The translations under genes were made by a program, and so were the position numbers. From Theropithecus gelada (taxonomy: Eukaryota > Chordata > Mammalia > Primates > Cercopithecidae): a stretch of 64,000 nucleotides of DNA. Below are positions 10,246 to 20,195 of this stretch, in pieces. The stretch spans positions 81,417,915 to 81,481,914 of the forward strand of contig NC_037668.1 in assembly GCF_003255815.1 (NCBI RefSeq), read 5' to 3'. Each line of letters starts with the position of its first letter. Positions within the stretch are counted from its first letter, which is position 1. The notes beneath the pieces are model-generated. The model worked only from the letters and a program-made list of their open reading frames with translations. It did no database searches and had not been told where the DNA came from.

Positions 10246-10639
10246 AGCAGCGCAGTACCCTCCCAGCAGAGAGGCCTCCAGAGGCCCAAAGCTGCTGTGT
10301 CATTCTCCTGACCACCCCCGGTCGGCTGGATTAGGGGACATGGAGAGAGGCTGGAGGGGTGGCAGAAACAGTCTCTTGGGCCTGGGCTTCCTTTCTGTGC
10401 AGTGAGTGGGGTGGGGCTGGTGGTCTCAGTGGGCCCTCTCAGCCCTTATGGACTGGGTCCCCTGATAGCTCATGTGGTCCCCAAGGGCCAGCAGAAGCAG
10501 GGGGAGTCCCTAGTGGACAGGGCCAGAGATGGTGAATCCCAGTGCCCAGCATGGAGGGGACCTGGCCTGGGCACACAGGGCAGAAGGGGACCTAATGCCT
10601 ATGACCCAAGACCCTGGCAGGGTCAGAGCCTTCCTCCAC
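10246..10639. other. No gene seen
   Basis: GC-rich unassigned sequence between an L2 fragment and the polypurine minisatellite. Confidence 0.5.
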
Positions 10640-11540
10640 CCTAGAGGGGGATGGAGGTGAAGAGCCAGAGAGGAGTGGGTAGGGATTGGGGGTCAAAGAA
10701 GGAAGACAGAGAGGACAGAGGGGGACAGAGGAGAGTGGGACAGTGGAGATAGGGAGAAGGACAGGGGAGAGAGGAGAAGGGAGGGACAAGGAGGCAGGGG
10801 AGGGATAGGGAAAGAGGAGGGGGAGAGGGACAGGAAGAGAGGGATGAGTGGGACGGGGAGAGAGAAAAAGGGGGAGGGACAGGGATAGAGGAAAGGAGGG
10901 AGGGAGAGGGAGAGAAGAGAGGGGAGAGGCAGATAGGAGAGGGGAGAGGGGCAGATAGAGAAGGTGGGGAGGGACAGAGAGAGGAGCAGGGAGGAGCAGG
11001 GAGAGAGGAGAGGGGAGAGGGGCAGATAGAGAAGGTGGGGAGGGACAGAGAGAGGAGCGGGGAGGAGCAGGGAGAGAGGAGAGGGGAGACAGGCAGATAG
11101 AGAGGAAGTGGGAGGGACAGAGAGAGGAGAGTGGGGAAGGGGAGGGAGAGAGGAGAGGGGAGGGGGCAGGGAGAGAGGAGGGGGAGAGGGACAGAAGATA
11201 AAGAGGGGGAGGGACAGAGAGAGGAGAGAGGGGAGAGGCAGGGAGAGAGGGGATGGGCAGGGAGAGAGGAGAGGGGGAGGGACAGAGAGAGGAGAGTGGG
11301 GATGGGTAGGGAGAAAGGAGAAGGGAGAGGTGCAGGGAGAGAGAGGAGAGGGGAGGGGACAGATAGAGAGGAGAAGGGGAGCGACAGGGAGAAAGGAGCG
11401 GGAAGGGACAGAAAGAGAGGAGGGGGGAAGGGACAGAGAGGAGGAGGAGGGACAGAGAGAGAGAGAGGAATGGGGAGGGACAGAGAGGGAGGGGAGGGAC
11501 AGGGAGAGAGAGGGCCCTGATCCCTGATGGAGACAGAGAG
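10640..11540 (+). repeat. Polypurine (GGGAGA-rich) minisatellite, 0.9 kb
   Basis: Nearly all G and A on the plus strand, with sparse C and T. Short units such as 'gggacagagagaggag' recur throughout. A higher-order period of 71 bp is visible: 'gcagatagag' occurs at 10951, 11022 and 11093 within nearly identical surroundings. The minus strand carries a 326-codon Ser/Leu/Pro-rich open frame that is a composition artefact. Mirror-symmetric polypurine DNA of this length can form triplex (H-DNA). Confidence 0.92.
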
Positions 11541-12289
11541 ATGAAGGCTTCGGGGTGGGGGTGCTCGGCCAATCTAGCTTGAACTTGACAGAGGCCAGGA
11601 CTGCAGGGATGGCCTGGAGTGGCAGGGCTGGAAGGAGGCCATGGTCTCCTGTCCGTCCTGGGCCCTGCCCCTAGGCCCTGGGTTGGACTCCGGGGCCCCT
11701 CAGCAGACTCAGCCCCTTGGCTCTATAGATCCTGGGGGGTCCTGGGCTCGTGGCCCCCTAGGGGCTCTCTAGGCCCTGTGAGAAATCTCAGCCCCTCCAC
11801 CTAACCCCACTAGCCCTCCCAGTGTGACAGTGACAGTCATACCTCCTTGCCAATGGTAGGTCTGGGGGTAATCGCCGTGCCCTGCAGTGGCAGTAGCCAG
11901 GCTCCCATGCGCTTCGGGCTGCAGGTCAGGGCTTGGGAGGGGCTTTGGTCTGGGTGTTTTTAAAATAAGGGCTGAAGACAGCACTGGGGAGGGAGCTCAG
12001 GTCCAGCCCCCGGGGGTCCTGACTGGGAACTGTGGTGCAGCGTTCGCTTTCGATTAGGAGGGAGACCCTGCCGGCGTCGGGGCATCGGGGCGTCCCGAGT
12101 GTGCCAGGAGGAGTGGGGGCTCAGCGGAGTCCCAGGCAGAAGAGTGAGGAATGGCATTTCCAGATCCCCGTCACTGTCACCGCAGCGGCGGGACCCACCC
12201 CCAGCCCCTCTGTGCCTTCCCCTCCGGCCTACTCGTCTCTCCTCCGTCTAGGCCTCTTTGTTTCTCTGCCTTTGTCTCCTTTTCTCCCT
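11541..12289. other. No gene seen; unassigned GC-rich sequence
   Basis: No coding frame with a recognisable domain, no RNA gene and no repeat I can name. Confidence 0.5.
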
Positions 12290-12515
12290 CTCTCTGCTCT
12301 CTGAAATTAAATGGGATCCAACTGCCAGCTCCCTGTGTGTTCCCCGCTTGCGGCTCAGCCCCTTTCATTATTAATAGAAATAAGTCCTCATGGCGGAGCT
12401 TCACGCTGCTTATCTGGAGTGGATTAATCGCTCACAGTGACATGCAGTATTGATTCCTCCGCATCCCTGTTCAAGGGGTTTTGCCTCGGCCTAATTAGTT
12501 CCATAAAATCAGTGG
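12290..12515. promoter_or_regulatory. Candidate enhancer with homeodomain-type motifs
   Basis: A repeat-free, locally AT-rich block in GC-rich surroundings. Motif-like strings are dense: 'cattattaatag' (near 12366-12377), GATA-type TTATCT (12410-12415), bicoid-type GGATTA (12421-12426) and TAATTAG (12492-12498). This composition is typical of conserved non-coding elements near developmental transcription factor genes, but conservation cannot be assessed here. It lies about 2.2 kb beyond the GLIS1 poly(A) site. Confidence 0.3.
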
Positions 12516-12810
12516 GGGAGGGGATGAGGGGGCGAGGGGTCCCTGGGTGGCAGGCAGCAGCCTGATGTGCCGTGTGACAGTGGGTGGGTCTCTGCCTGCT
12601 GGGGGCTTGGACTGGGCCACTCTGGGAGGCAGAGGCTGAGAGGCGGTGAGAGCAGGTCGCCCGATTCTGCAAGGGGCAGGACAGTGTGAAGGGTGAAGTT
12701 GGAGGCTCTGGAGCCCGATGCCTGGGTTTGAACCCAGTTCTACCACTCACAGGCTGTGTCACAGCCTCCCTCTTCTGTGAGGGACAGAAAGAAACTGTCC
12801 CTCAGTTTCT

Positions 12811-12880
12811 TTCCCTCCCTGCCTCCCTCCCGGCTCCCTCCCTCCCTCCCTCCCTCTCTTCCTTCCTTCCTTCTTCTTTC
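12811..12880. repeat. (TCCC)n(TTCC)n microsatellite in an Alu tail
   Basis: A pyrimidine tetranucleotide tract lying between a 14-bp target-site duplication (12797-12810) and the poly-T of an antisense Alu. It is therefore an expanded Alu A-tail. Confidence 0.9.
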
Positions 12881-13169
12881 CTTTTTTTTTTTTTTGAGAC
12901 AGAGTCCCATTCTGTCACCCAGGCTGGAGTGCAGTGGCGCGATCTCAGCTCACTGCAGCCTCTACCTCCTGAGTTCAAGTGACTCTCCCAAGTAGCTGGG
13001 ATTACAGGCGCCCGCCACCACACCACGCCCGGCTAATTTTTTGTATTTCTAGTAGAGACAGGGTTTCACCATGTTGGCCAGGCTGGTCTTGAACTCCTGA
13101 CCTGATTCACCCGCCTTGGCCTCTCAAAATGCTGGGATTACAGGTGTGAGTCACTGCGCTGGGCGCACC
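12881..13169 (-). mobile_element. AluS-like SINE with target-site duplication
   Basis: Antisense Alu beginning with a T-run and 'gagacagagtcccattctg' and ending near 'gagtcactgcgctgggcgc'. It has a small internal deletion where 'cctgcctcagcc' is expected. The direct repeat 'gtccctcagtttct' is exact at 12797-12810 and 13170-13183. Confidence 0.9.
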
Positions 13170-13260
13170 GTCCCTCAGTTTCTGTGCCTGTAGGATGGGA
13201 GTAAGTAACAGGGTTTGGCAGGGAAGATGGTCCTTTTCAGCTCAGGGTCGTCAGGAGTTT

Positions 13261-13742
13261 CCTGAGGGGATCATGCTGCGGTGTGGGCCAGGGTGTCTCG
13301 AGTGATTCCCCACTCCCTCCACGCCTGAGCGAGGGAGGAGGGGAGCCGCTCCCAGCCTGGAGTGGGCTGTGTGGAAAGGGCCACTGGACTGGACCGAGAC
13401 CTTCAGTGGAAGACACAACCACCCAGGGACCCTCCCTCCCATCTCCCTCCCATGCTGGGCTCCTCACTGGCTGGAGCCAGCCCGGAGCTAGAGGGGAGCA
13501 GCCCCAAATGCAGCCCCCGTGGGTTGGCCCTGGACACAGAGCAGGCAGAGTGCACGTCTGGAGGGGCAGGTAGGACATGGGTGCAAGCACCTCATCAGCA
13601 GGCTCCTGGGAGGAGGCGGAGAGCAGATCCCCGGGAAGCCCCGCAGGCCAGCATGGCACCACTGCGTCAGTGGCAGCGCGGATGAGGGGGAGGACCAGGC
13701 ACGCATCACGGCTCTGTCGCCACGTGGCTAGGTGTTCACTCT
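13261..13742. other. No gene seen
   Basis: GC-rich DNA with several overlapping open frames on both strands, none with a recognisable domain. Confidence 0.5.
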
Positions 13743-13811
13743 GACCCTCGGTCTCCCTCTCTATAAAGGGGAGACCGAGGGTCTTCTATAAGAGACCCTT
13801 CTTTATAGAAG
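13743..13811. repeat. Two adjacent inverted repeats (double hairpin)
   Basis: First hairpin: 'gaccctcggtctcc' (13743-13756) and its exact reverse complement (13770-13783), with a 13-base loop. The second starts on the last base of the first: 'cttctataa' (13783-13791) pairs exactly with 'ttatagaag' (13803-13811). The strings 'ctataaag', 'ctataaga' and 'tttatag' are variants of one another, so the block looks like local template-switch copies of one MIR-like segment ('ctcggtctccctctctat'). Confidence 0.85.
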
Positions 13812-14439
13812 AGGGTTACTGGGCCTTTCATCTGGCTTTGCTTGCCTAAGTCAGCGTGTGGTACAAAGAGGCGGCCCTTTGGTGAGGGTGTGAATGCTGG
13901 CTGCCCCTCCTCACCTACAGAGGGGACAAGAAGACCTCTCCCTAGGCTGTTTCTGGGAGCATGGGGAGGGTGGTAAACGTGACCATCCTTGCATGGTTCC
14001 ACTCCGGAGGGGATGAGGCAGGAACTTCCCTGGATCTTTGTAGCAGGTGATCAGGGTGACATGGTGAGATGCTGGCCACCATCCAGGTCACCTGCCCAGG
14101 CCTGGAGCATGGGCCTGTTCCTCATGCTGGATGCTGGAGGGAGACAGACAGGGGATGGGGACAGACGCACGCGAGCCTCGGTCCTCCAGGGTGGGCACAA
14201 GGCTCCTGAGACAAAGGCTGCTCTTGGCACCCGGCCTATCTGCAGGGACCGGCCTTTGCCTCTGGCTTTGTGAGGCTGTTTGGGCTCTACCCCCAGCAGG
14301 CTTGCCCGGCCCTCCCAGGGTTTTCTCTGTTTGCAGAAGCCCAGACACTAGATTTGAAGCTCGTTCTCCCACCTGCAGAGGAGTCACTGTAGCAGGCAGG
14401 GGCCCAGGTCAGATGGAGCTGGGTCCCAACTGTGGTCTG
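13812..14439. other. No gene seen
   Basis: Unassigned sequence 3' of GLIS1 with no convincing feature. Confidence 0.5.
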
Positions 14440-14560
14440 ACTGTGGGGCCCGGGATCTGAAGCTCGTTGCCACACCCTCCCAGCCTCAGTTTGCCCACCT
14501 GTCCATGGGGATAGGCCTACCTCACTGCACAGTCCTGGGACTAACGCTGGTGTCTGTAAG
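14440..14560 (+). mobile_element. MIR fragment
   Basis: 'cagcctcagtttgcccacct' and 'gtccatggggataggcctac' match the MIR 'cctcagtttcctcatctgt' and 'atggggataataatag' blocks. Confidence 0.6.
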
Positions 14561-14735
14561 GACCATAGCGCATGGTGGGGGGGCCACGTGCCACTGGTTC
14601 CCATCCCTGTGGTCAGAACCCGGGGCCTGAACTGATTTCCATGTGGCCTCCCTAGCCCTGAACACCCGGCTCTGTCACCCTCCTCTAAGGCTCTCGTGGT
14701 CCCAGCCTCTGGGCTGAATCACAACGCAGAATCAG

Positions 14736-15124
14736 GCCCTCACATCTCCTTTCCAGTTTTTAATGTTTTTCTTGTAAAACCAAAAATATAAAACTGGCAG
14801 GGGAATGGAAAACAAGTTCTGCATATTTTATATACACGAGGTCTGTGATTTCAAAACCACTGTGGGGAGGAACGGGAAGACGCAATTGAGGGAATGTTAT
14901 AGGGCCACAGATCCTGGCGGGCACCTCTGTGTGCCCAGCGCGGGCTCGGATGGTGGCTCCCTGGCAGCGCTGGGTGGTGTGGCAGCACTGGCTTCCCTGG
15001 GTCTTGGCCTGGCTGTTCTGGCTGTGGCCTGGCACTCCCGCTGGGTGCACGGAGGGTGGGAGCGGCAGCAGGTGGCAAGGTGGCATCTGCAGTGCTGGAC
15101 GGGCAGGCGCATGTGGGGGCTCCT
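14736..15124 (-). other. GLIS1: GLIS1 3' untranslated region
   Basis: This runs from the base after the TGA stop to a presumed cleavage site 10-30 bases beyond the ATTAAA signal at 14759-14764. The exact end is inferred. It is A/T-rich near its end (minus strand reads 'tatttttggttttacaag' just before the signal), which is usual for a 3' UTR terminus. No other signal closer to the stop is apparent. Confidence 0.6.
14759..14764 (-). terminator. GLIS1: Polyadenylation signal ATTAAA for GLIS1
   Basis: Plus strand TTTAAT, so ATTAAA on the transcribed strand, about 360 bases after the stop. ATTAAA is the commonest natural variant of AATAAA. Cleavage would fall at about 14735-14749. 3' end reads would settle it. 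Confidence 0.55.
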
Positions 15125-15282
15125 TCAGGTGTCTGTGTAGATGGAGGGGATGTGGCCCAGGCAGTGGTCAAAGGCTCCATTGGGGAAGAAGCCACAGTCC
15201 TCGGGGCCGCTGGACACCACAGGTTCAGATGGCTGCTGTGGCAGCGCTGTGGGGCATGAGGCCTCAGCCAGGGCCTCATATC
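15125..15282 (-). CDS. GLIS1: GLIS1 terminal coding exon (C-terminus)
   Basis: This exon encodes the last 51 residues and the TGA stop (15125-15127). It starts after an AG acceptor at 15283-15284 ('ctcacag' on the minus strand) with two bases completing a Gly codon from the previous exon (phase 1). The protein ends '...GAFDHCLGHIPSIYTDT', the GLIS1 C-terminus. This part belongs to the C-terminal regulatory region of the transcription factor and has no zinc finger. Acidic and aromatic residues (PEDCGFFPNG) are consistent with an activation-type region. A Pro stands where I recall Asp in human ('SEPVV' against 'SEDVV'). Confidence 0.95.
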
Positions 15283-15744
15283 CTGTGAGTGGGTGGGAAA
15301 GGGTCAGCACTGGAGACAGCAGGGGCCGTGCCTGCTCATGCTTCCCAGTTCCCAGGCCCCACCCCACCTGCCCAGGGTCCCTGCTCACAGTGTCCCGTCG
15401 GTGGGGCCTGCTTGGAGCCCCCAACTTTTCCAAATGGGGGAGCTGGTGGCTGAGGTGGGGTGAGGGCTTGGGAGGCACCCTGGGCCTGGCATACCCAGGG
15501 GGCCCAGGGCAGCTGGGGAGACAGGCACGGGGCTGACACCCTGGGGAGACAGGCAGCTGAGGGGACAGGCACAGGTCCATCACCAGGGCTGGGCTGTGGG
15601 GCAGAATGTGGGGGAAGGAGAGGGGTAGGGTAGGAGCAGCTCAGCCCTTGCCCTCAGGGGCTGGTCCCCTCCTGGTAGAAGGACCGGCTCAGCCCCACCC
15701 TTTCAGCTGCATCCCCGAACCAGACTCAAGAAACCCAAAGAAGG

Positions 15745-15970
15745 GCACCAGCATTTACTGGGCACTTAGTAAGTGCTCATTTCAGCTTGCTTCGCTTCGG
15801 CTCTACAACGCTCCCATGCGGTGGATGCACTATCCTCCCTGTTCTATAGCTGAGAAGGCAGGCACAGAGGCCAGGATGCTTGCCTAAGGTCAGTGTGAGT
15901 AAGGAGGGGAGCTGGGATTGAATCCAGGTCCGTCTGGCTCCAGAGATACCTGGCTCTTCCACTGGACATG
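15745..15970 (-). mobile_element. MIR fragment (antisense)
   Basis: 'tttactgggcacttagtaag', 'gagaaggcaggcacagaggc', 'gggattgaatccaggtccg' and 'tggctccagagatacctgg' follow antisense MIR across most of its length. Confidence 0.72.
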
Positions 15971-16439
15971 CTGTCTCCAGGGTGGGGCCACCACTCAGAG
16001 GCTCTTGACTTGGGAGGGGCAGGAGGGGTCATCTTCTCCAGCCCCTGCCCTAAAGGCCTGTCAATGAGCTGCTGTCACGCGTTTGTGTGGCCTAAGACAG
16101 GTGAGCCTCAGTCTATGCAGTGGGGTTGGGCTGAACTGTTCTGAGGCCTGCAGCCCCTGAAGCTTGTTAGTCTGAATTTAATGCTCTGTGCTCTGTGTGT
16201 GATTTTTGCTTGACCAGGGAGGTGTGGGCAGAAGGCCGCTAAGCAGGCCTGCAGTGGACGCTGGGGAGAGGGGAGGCTGAAAGAACCTCCCCTGGCCGGT
16301 GTAGGGGCGGGGCGTGGAAGCTGCCTCCCGCTCCATTCAGAGCTCTTCATTCTAAGCCTTGCCGCTCAGCTGAGAAACCCCATGTGGGCTGGATCAGGGT
16401 GGGGAGGACAAGATGGGGAGAGCCCACAGTGCTGGGCAC

Positions 16440-16850
16440 CTCAATTCGGGTGTACACAGACACAGAGCACCCATCTTCCATGTGGGCCCCATGTCACGCA
16501 GGGGGGCATGCACATACGTCTATCTCGCATGGACACGGCACATGTTTACCCACAGGCCTGTGGGCACGGTCCTCAAACACAGGTGCACACGTGCACACAA
16601 GCACGCGTCTGTGGCAACGGCCATGAGTCATGGGGTGGGTGACATGATGTGCACACAGACGGGGTGCACGGACATCTGCATAAACCTGGGGTAACACATG
16701 TGTGCGGACACAAGAGTGCAACCCTGCCAGCTCCTGACACTCACGGAGTGCACGCTGCCCAGAGCCACCTGTGCCAGCCCTGCAAGCACGGGCACACACA
16801 GACACCTGGCACGGGCGCAGGTGTGTGGACATGGACCCACAGGGTGGTAT
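16440..16850. repeat. CA/CG-rich low-complexity block
   Basis: Repeated short strings such as 'gcacacgtgcacacaagc' and 'cacacagacac' make alternating purine-pyrimidine DNA without a fixed period. Intronic. Confidence 0.6.
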
Positions 16851-17299
16851 GTACCCAGCTGAGGCCTCAGCGCTTGTCCCTATATGCCTGTCCCTCCACC
16901 CTCCCGCTCACGCTTACGCAATCAAAGCTGCCCCAAAAGCTGACCCGCCTCTTGCGGGGGGGTCTCAGGTTCCCCTTTGTTGGAGCCCCGGAAACCTGTT
17001 AGACCTGGGCCCCAAGGCTGTTTTGAGGGTGGGTCTCAGCTCCAGGAATTCAGGGAGGGTCTAGCCCCTCCCTTCTGATTTCCCTGCTCTGACTAGGCCT
17101 GCCCCGCTGATCTGAGCCCGGTTCCGCCTGGGCTGTGGGCACCCTCCCCCTCCCCGGGCTTCTCTAGCCAAGCCTGGGGCAGAGCTGGGGAGGCCCAGGG
17201 CCCTGCAGGGCAGCACCAGGTACCAATGCAGGGAAGGAACAGCACAACGTCTAGGCTCTGTCCCCACCTAGTTTCCTCTGCTGCCAAAGGGAGACCAGG

Positions 17300-17372
17300 A
17301 TTTGTTCATTCCCTGCTACATCCCCAGGGTCTGCAGCTATGCCTGGCACACAGTAGGTGCTCAGTAAATAAA
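17300..17372 (+). mobile_element. L2 3'-end fragment
   Basis: 'ttgttcattccctgctacat', 'ccccagggtctgcagc' and 'ggcacacagtaggtgctcag' then 'taaataaa' match the sense L2 3' end. Confidence 0.65.
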
Positions 17373-17454
17373 GAGGAGCAGTAATTAAACCATGAGCTCC
17401 CAGTCCGATTCTTCAGAAACCTGTCAGCATTAGACACACATAAGGCTCGCAAAG

Positions 17455-17640
17455 CTGTGGAAGGAGCATGCACTTTCCAGTCAGGCAGGTACAGACAGTT
17501 CTGCGGGGTCCTGGGACCTCTCTGAGCCTGTACTTCCCCCTCTGTAAAGTGGGGATGGCCCCACCACAGAAGCATCCAAAGACTGCAGGACAGTGTGTAT
17601 GCAGCACCCAGCACAGGGCTGAGCCTTGGCAGGTGCCCAG
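17455..17640 (+). mobile_element. MIR fragment next to a GLIS1 exon
   Basis: 'gagcatgcactttccagtca', 'ctctctgagcctgtacttcc' and 'ctgtaaagtggggatgg' match MIR. It ends about 30 bases from the donor of the 17669-17836 exon. Confidence 0.68.
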
Positions 17641-17668
17641 GACCAGGAGCCATGCAGGCAGGGCTCAC

Positions 17669-17836
17669 CTGTGGCAGGCAAGGGCGTGCTAAGGCTGTGG
17701 TAGCCATTGGGCCGCAGGGGGTTGAAACCATGGGTCTCCCCGACCAGTCCGTCCCCGCCGGCTGCTGGTTCGGCCATCCGGTAGCAGTCGCCATAGGGGA
17801 AGCAACTCTGGATGGAGTGGAAACTGCCCTGGTAAC
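17669..17836 (-). CDS. GLIS1: GLIS1 penultimate coding exon
   Basis: 168 nt, encoding 55 whole codons flanked by split Gly codons on both sides (phase 1 to phase 1). Acceptor AG at 17837-17838 ('ctgcag'), donor 'gtgagc' from 17668 downward. The protein runs from 'YQGSFHSIQSCFPYGD' to 'HSLSTPLPAT' and matches human GLIS1 as I recall it, with no difference noticed. It is part of the C-terminal regulatory region, rich in Ser, Gly and Pro, with no named domain. Because the exon is a multiple of three and symmetric in phase, skipping it would keep the frame. Confidence 0.95.
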
Positions 17837-18390
17837 CTGCAGATGGGGGTGGCAGGGGCCGCGTTCACAAGGGAGAAGTGCCCAGGGCAGGGAGGGGAAC
17901 ATCCTTGCCGCACGCTGCACCTCCCGTGTTGTCCTGTCCAGGCATTGTGGGTGTGAGAGAGAGAGAGGAGGCCCAGGGCGGAGAAGGTGCAGGAGGCTGG
18001 GGCATTCTCAGCTCTGCCCTGCAGGGAGGGGAGGGCAGGCGAGGGGTGGCTGAGATGGTCTCACGTGGCTGCTCCTGAGTCACCCATGGCTGATGCCTAC
18101 TCCCTCCACTCTCGCGCTCACTCCCGCTCACTGGCCTCTCCTCGGGGCAGCGGGCCTTTGCCACCTTGCCCGGAACACGCTCTTCCTCACTCTCAGAACC
18201 AGTTTTCTCCAGGCCATGCCCCCAGCTGGGCCTCTTATGTCCCGTCTCCCAGCTTTTCTCAGCCCCCAGTGCCCAGTCAGTCATTCTCTGAGAACCTGCC
18301 TCCCCGACTAGGCCGCTGTCTCCTCGTTGCTCTGGGGTCTCTGAGTGGGAATCGGGGGTTATACGGAGCGGGCCCCTGGCCAGAGCTTAC
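17837..18390 (-). other. GLIS1: GLIS1 short intron (554 bp)
   Basis: Donor 'gtaagc' at 18390-18385, acceptor at 17838-17837. No interspersed repeat is apparent. It is the shortest intron in the window. Confidence 0.9.
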
Positions 18391-18569
18391 CTTGTGGGCT
18401 GGGCAGAGGCGGGGGCGGAGGGCTCTGGAAGGGTGGGTAGGACGGCTTGCTGGGGAGTGTGGAGAAGGGCTGGCCCCCAGGAGAATGGCTCTGAGAGGAC
18501 GGGGGCAACGGCGGTGGCCCGAGCCCCTTCGGGGGGCTGACTATGGGTGAGAGGAGGCCGGGCCCCAAC
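18391..18569 (-). CDS. GLIS1: GLIS1 proline-rich exon
   Basis: 179 nt: one base completing Gly, 59 codons, then one base of the next Gly. Acceptor AG at 18570-18571 ('ctctccag'), donor 'gtaagc'. It encodes the densest Pro/Ser stretch of the protein: 'GLGPPPLPPSSQSHSPGG' then 'SYPPFQSPPPPPLPSPQ'. Runs of this type usually bind SH3 or WW domains or act as flexible activation segments (general knowledge, not shown here). Two positions differ from human as I recall it: Pro for Leu in 'SPPKG' and Ser for Pro in 'QPFSTL'. Confidence 0.95.
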
Positions 18570-18844
18570 CTGGAGAGAACAGAGATGCCCGTCAGCAGGC
18601 AGGGGTGTGGAGGGTGGGGGCCAGAGGCAGGGCTGCTGTGGCTTACTCCCCTCCAGCAACGGGGAGCCCACTCACCACTGACCTGCTCCGACTTACAATA
18701 GTTAGAAGAGGAGCTTTTATTTTTGGTCATGTTCAAGCCAAACTTTTCAATCCTGTAAGCTTTGGAGTCTGGTATTTAAGAGAGTCAGCAAAGATCTGGG
18801 TAAGAGGCACAACCTTTCCAGCTTAGAGAACTGTGTTCGCACCC

Positions 18845-18915
18845 CTCATTGCTCTCACTGGCCAACTATTTTGGGCAAGTTGCTTAATATCTCTGAGCCT
18901 TGGTTTCCTGGAAGG
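18845..18915 (+). mobile_element. MIR fragment
   Basis: 'gggcaagttgcttaatatct' and 'ctgagccttggtttcctgg' match the MIR core. Confidence 0.6.
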
Positions 18916-19034
18916 ACTGCTGGCTCATCACCGGGCACGCTGCAGCGTTCATTACCTGCTGGGTGCCCGGCTCTCTGCCTCGTGCACGCCACTCTGGCCA
19001 CCTGGATGAGGAGCCCTGGAGCAGCCCATGGCAC

Positions 19035-19175
19035 TCACAGTCAGCATCCACTGAGCCCCTGACTTGCTCCAGGCCCCGGGAGACAGGTGTTCTTGTGTCC
19101 TTTTTGCAGACCAGAAAACCAAGGCTCAGAGAGGTTTGCCCAAGTTACTCCCAGCCACACAGCACTGACCTCAGG
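19035..19175 (-). mobile_element. MIR fragment (antisense)
   Basis: 'ccaaggctcagagaggtttg', 'cccaagttactcccagccac' and 'acagcactgacctcagg' match antisense MIR. Confidence 0.65.
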
Positions 19176-20089
19176 GGTTACAGTGAGGGTGACATTAAAG
19201 CAATGTAGACAAAGTGTGATGTCCGATACATTCTTAGCCACTCCATCAATCATCATCATTATGAAGAGGAAGGAAAGAAAAACTAGCAAGTCGGTCCCAT
19301 GGCCAAGTTGGCATTTTTTTTCCTGCACAGTGTACTCTAAGGAACCGTCTCCTGTTTCCAACCCTGGTCATCTCTCCTCCACTTGCACACCTCCTGTGAT
19401 GGGGGGTTCACCAGTTGCCTTCATACAGGGCCTGAGGGATGCAGGCTCTAGACTGTGCACTCTGGAAGCTCATGTTCTGAAACAAGACTGCAGTGGCTGA
19501 CAGCGGCACAGGTGCCCTGAGCCCAGCCCTGCTCGGGGGCCCACTACCTGGACTGCAGGCCAGGTTCCCTTCTCACGCTACCTTCCTAAGTCCCTGGGCC
19601 CCGTTCACAGGGGCTAAAATGACTTTGGGTTCAACGGCTTGGGGGCTCTGGGGACAAGGCTGAAGGCTCACAGCTTGTAAAGCATTTATGTGCATGGCAG
19701 AACGAGGGAGACAGTGAGAGCTCAGAGTCCCCATTTTCTTGTCTGGATTTGTGGCTTGCTGGACCATCCACATAAAAATACACAGCGAATTCAATGTCAC
19801 AGCTCCAGGTGACCTCATGACCCTTGCCCACCCTCTGAGACACCAAGTGTTAACAGATCAGTGCCTCTCCGAAGGAAGCAGGGCTATCTGGAAATGGGGA
19901 AAGTGGATTTGGAGAGAGGCTGGTGTCTCCGCATCTGTGCCATGCCAAGTTCCTCTCTGCCCCTCCAACATTGGCAGCCCCTCGACTGCCCCTCCAGTCT
20001 GCTGTCGTCATCCATATGTGTGGGGCCCCCGTGACTGTGAGCTCTCTGAGGACAGGCGAAGCAAGGCCTTGGTGCTGGGTCCCTGGCCC

Positions 20090-20195
20090 AGCCACTAACA
20101 CACTGTTGGATCCCTGTCACTGTTTTAAGTTCATGAGCCAAATCCTCATCACACCTCCAGGAATAAATTATCATTATCGTCATTATTTTTAGGCC
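20090..20195 (-). mobile_element. MIR-like fragment
   Basis: 'cactgttttaagttcatgag' and 'tcctcatcacacctccagg' then 'aataaattatcattatc' resemble the antisense 5' half of MIR-type elements. Degraded. Confidence 0.4.

Larger units (their letters stand above)
12690..13260 (+). mobile_element. MIR fragment split by an Alu
   Basis: 'gatgcctgggtttgaaccca', 'ttctaccactcacaggctgt' and, after the Alu, 'cctcagtttctgtgcctg' and 'ggatgggagtaagtaac' follow MIR order. The Alu insertion (with its tail microsatellite) separates the halves. Confidence 0.7.
15283..17668 (-). other. GLIS1: GLIS1 last intron
   Basis: GT (gtgagc) at 17668-17663 and AG at 15284-15283 on the minus strand. It holds MIR and L2 fragments and a CA/CG-rich low-complexity block (16440-16850). 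No Alu is present. Confidence 0.9.

Noticed and set aside
10592..11572. A 326-codon minus-strand Ser/Leu/Pro open frame
   Set aside because: It is the complement of the polypurine minisatellite and arises from composition alone.
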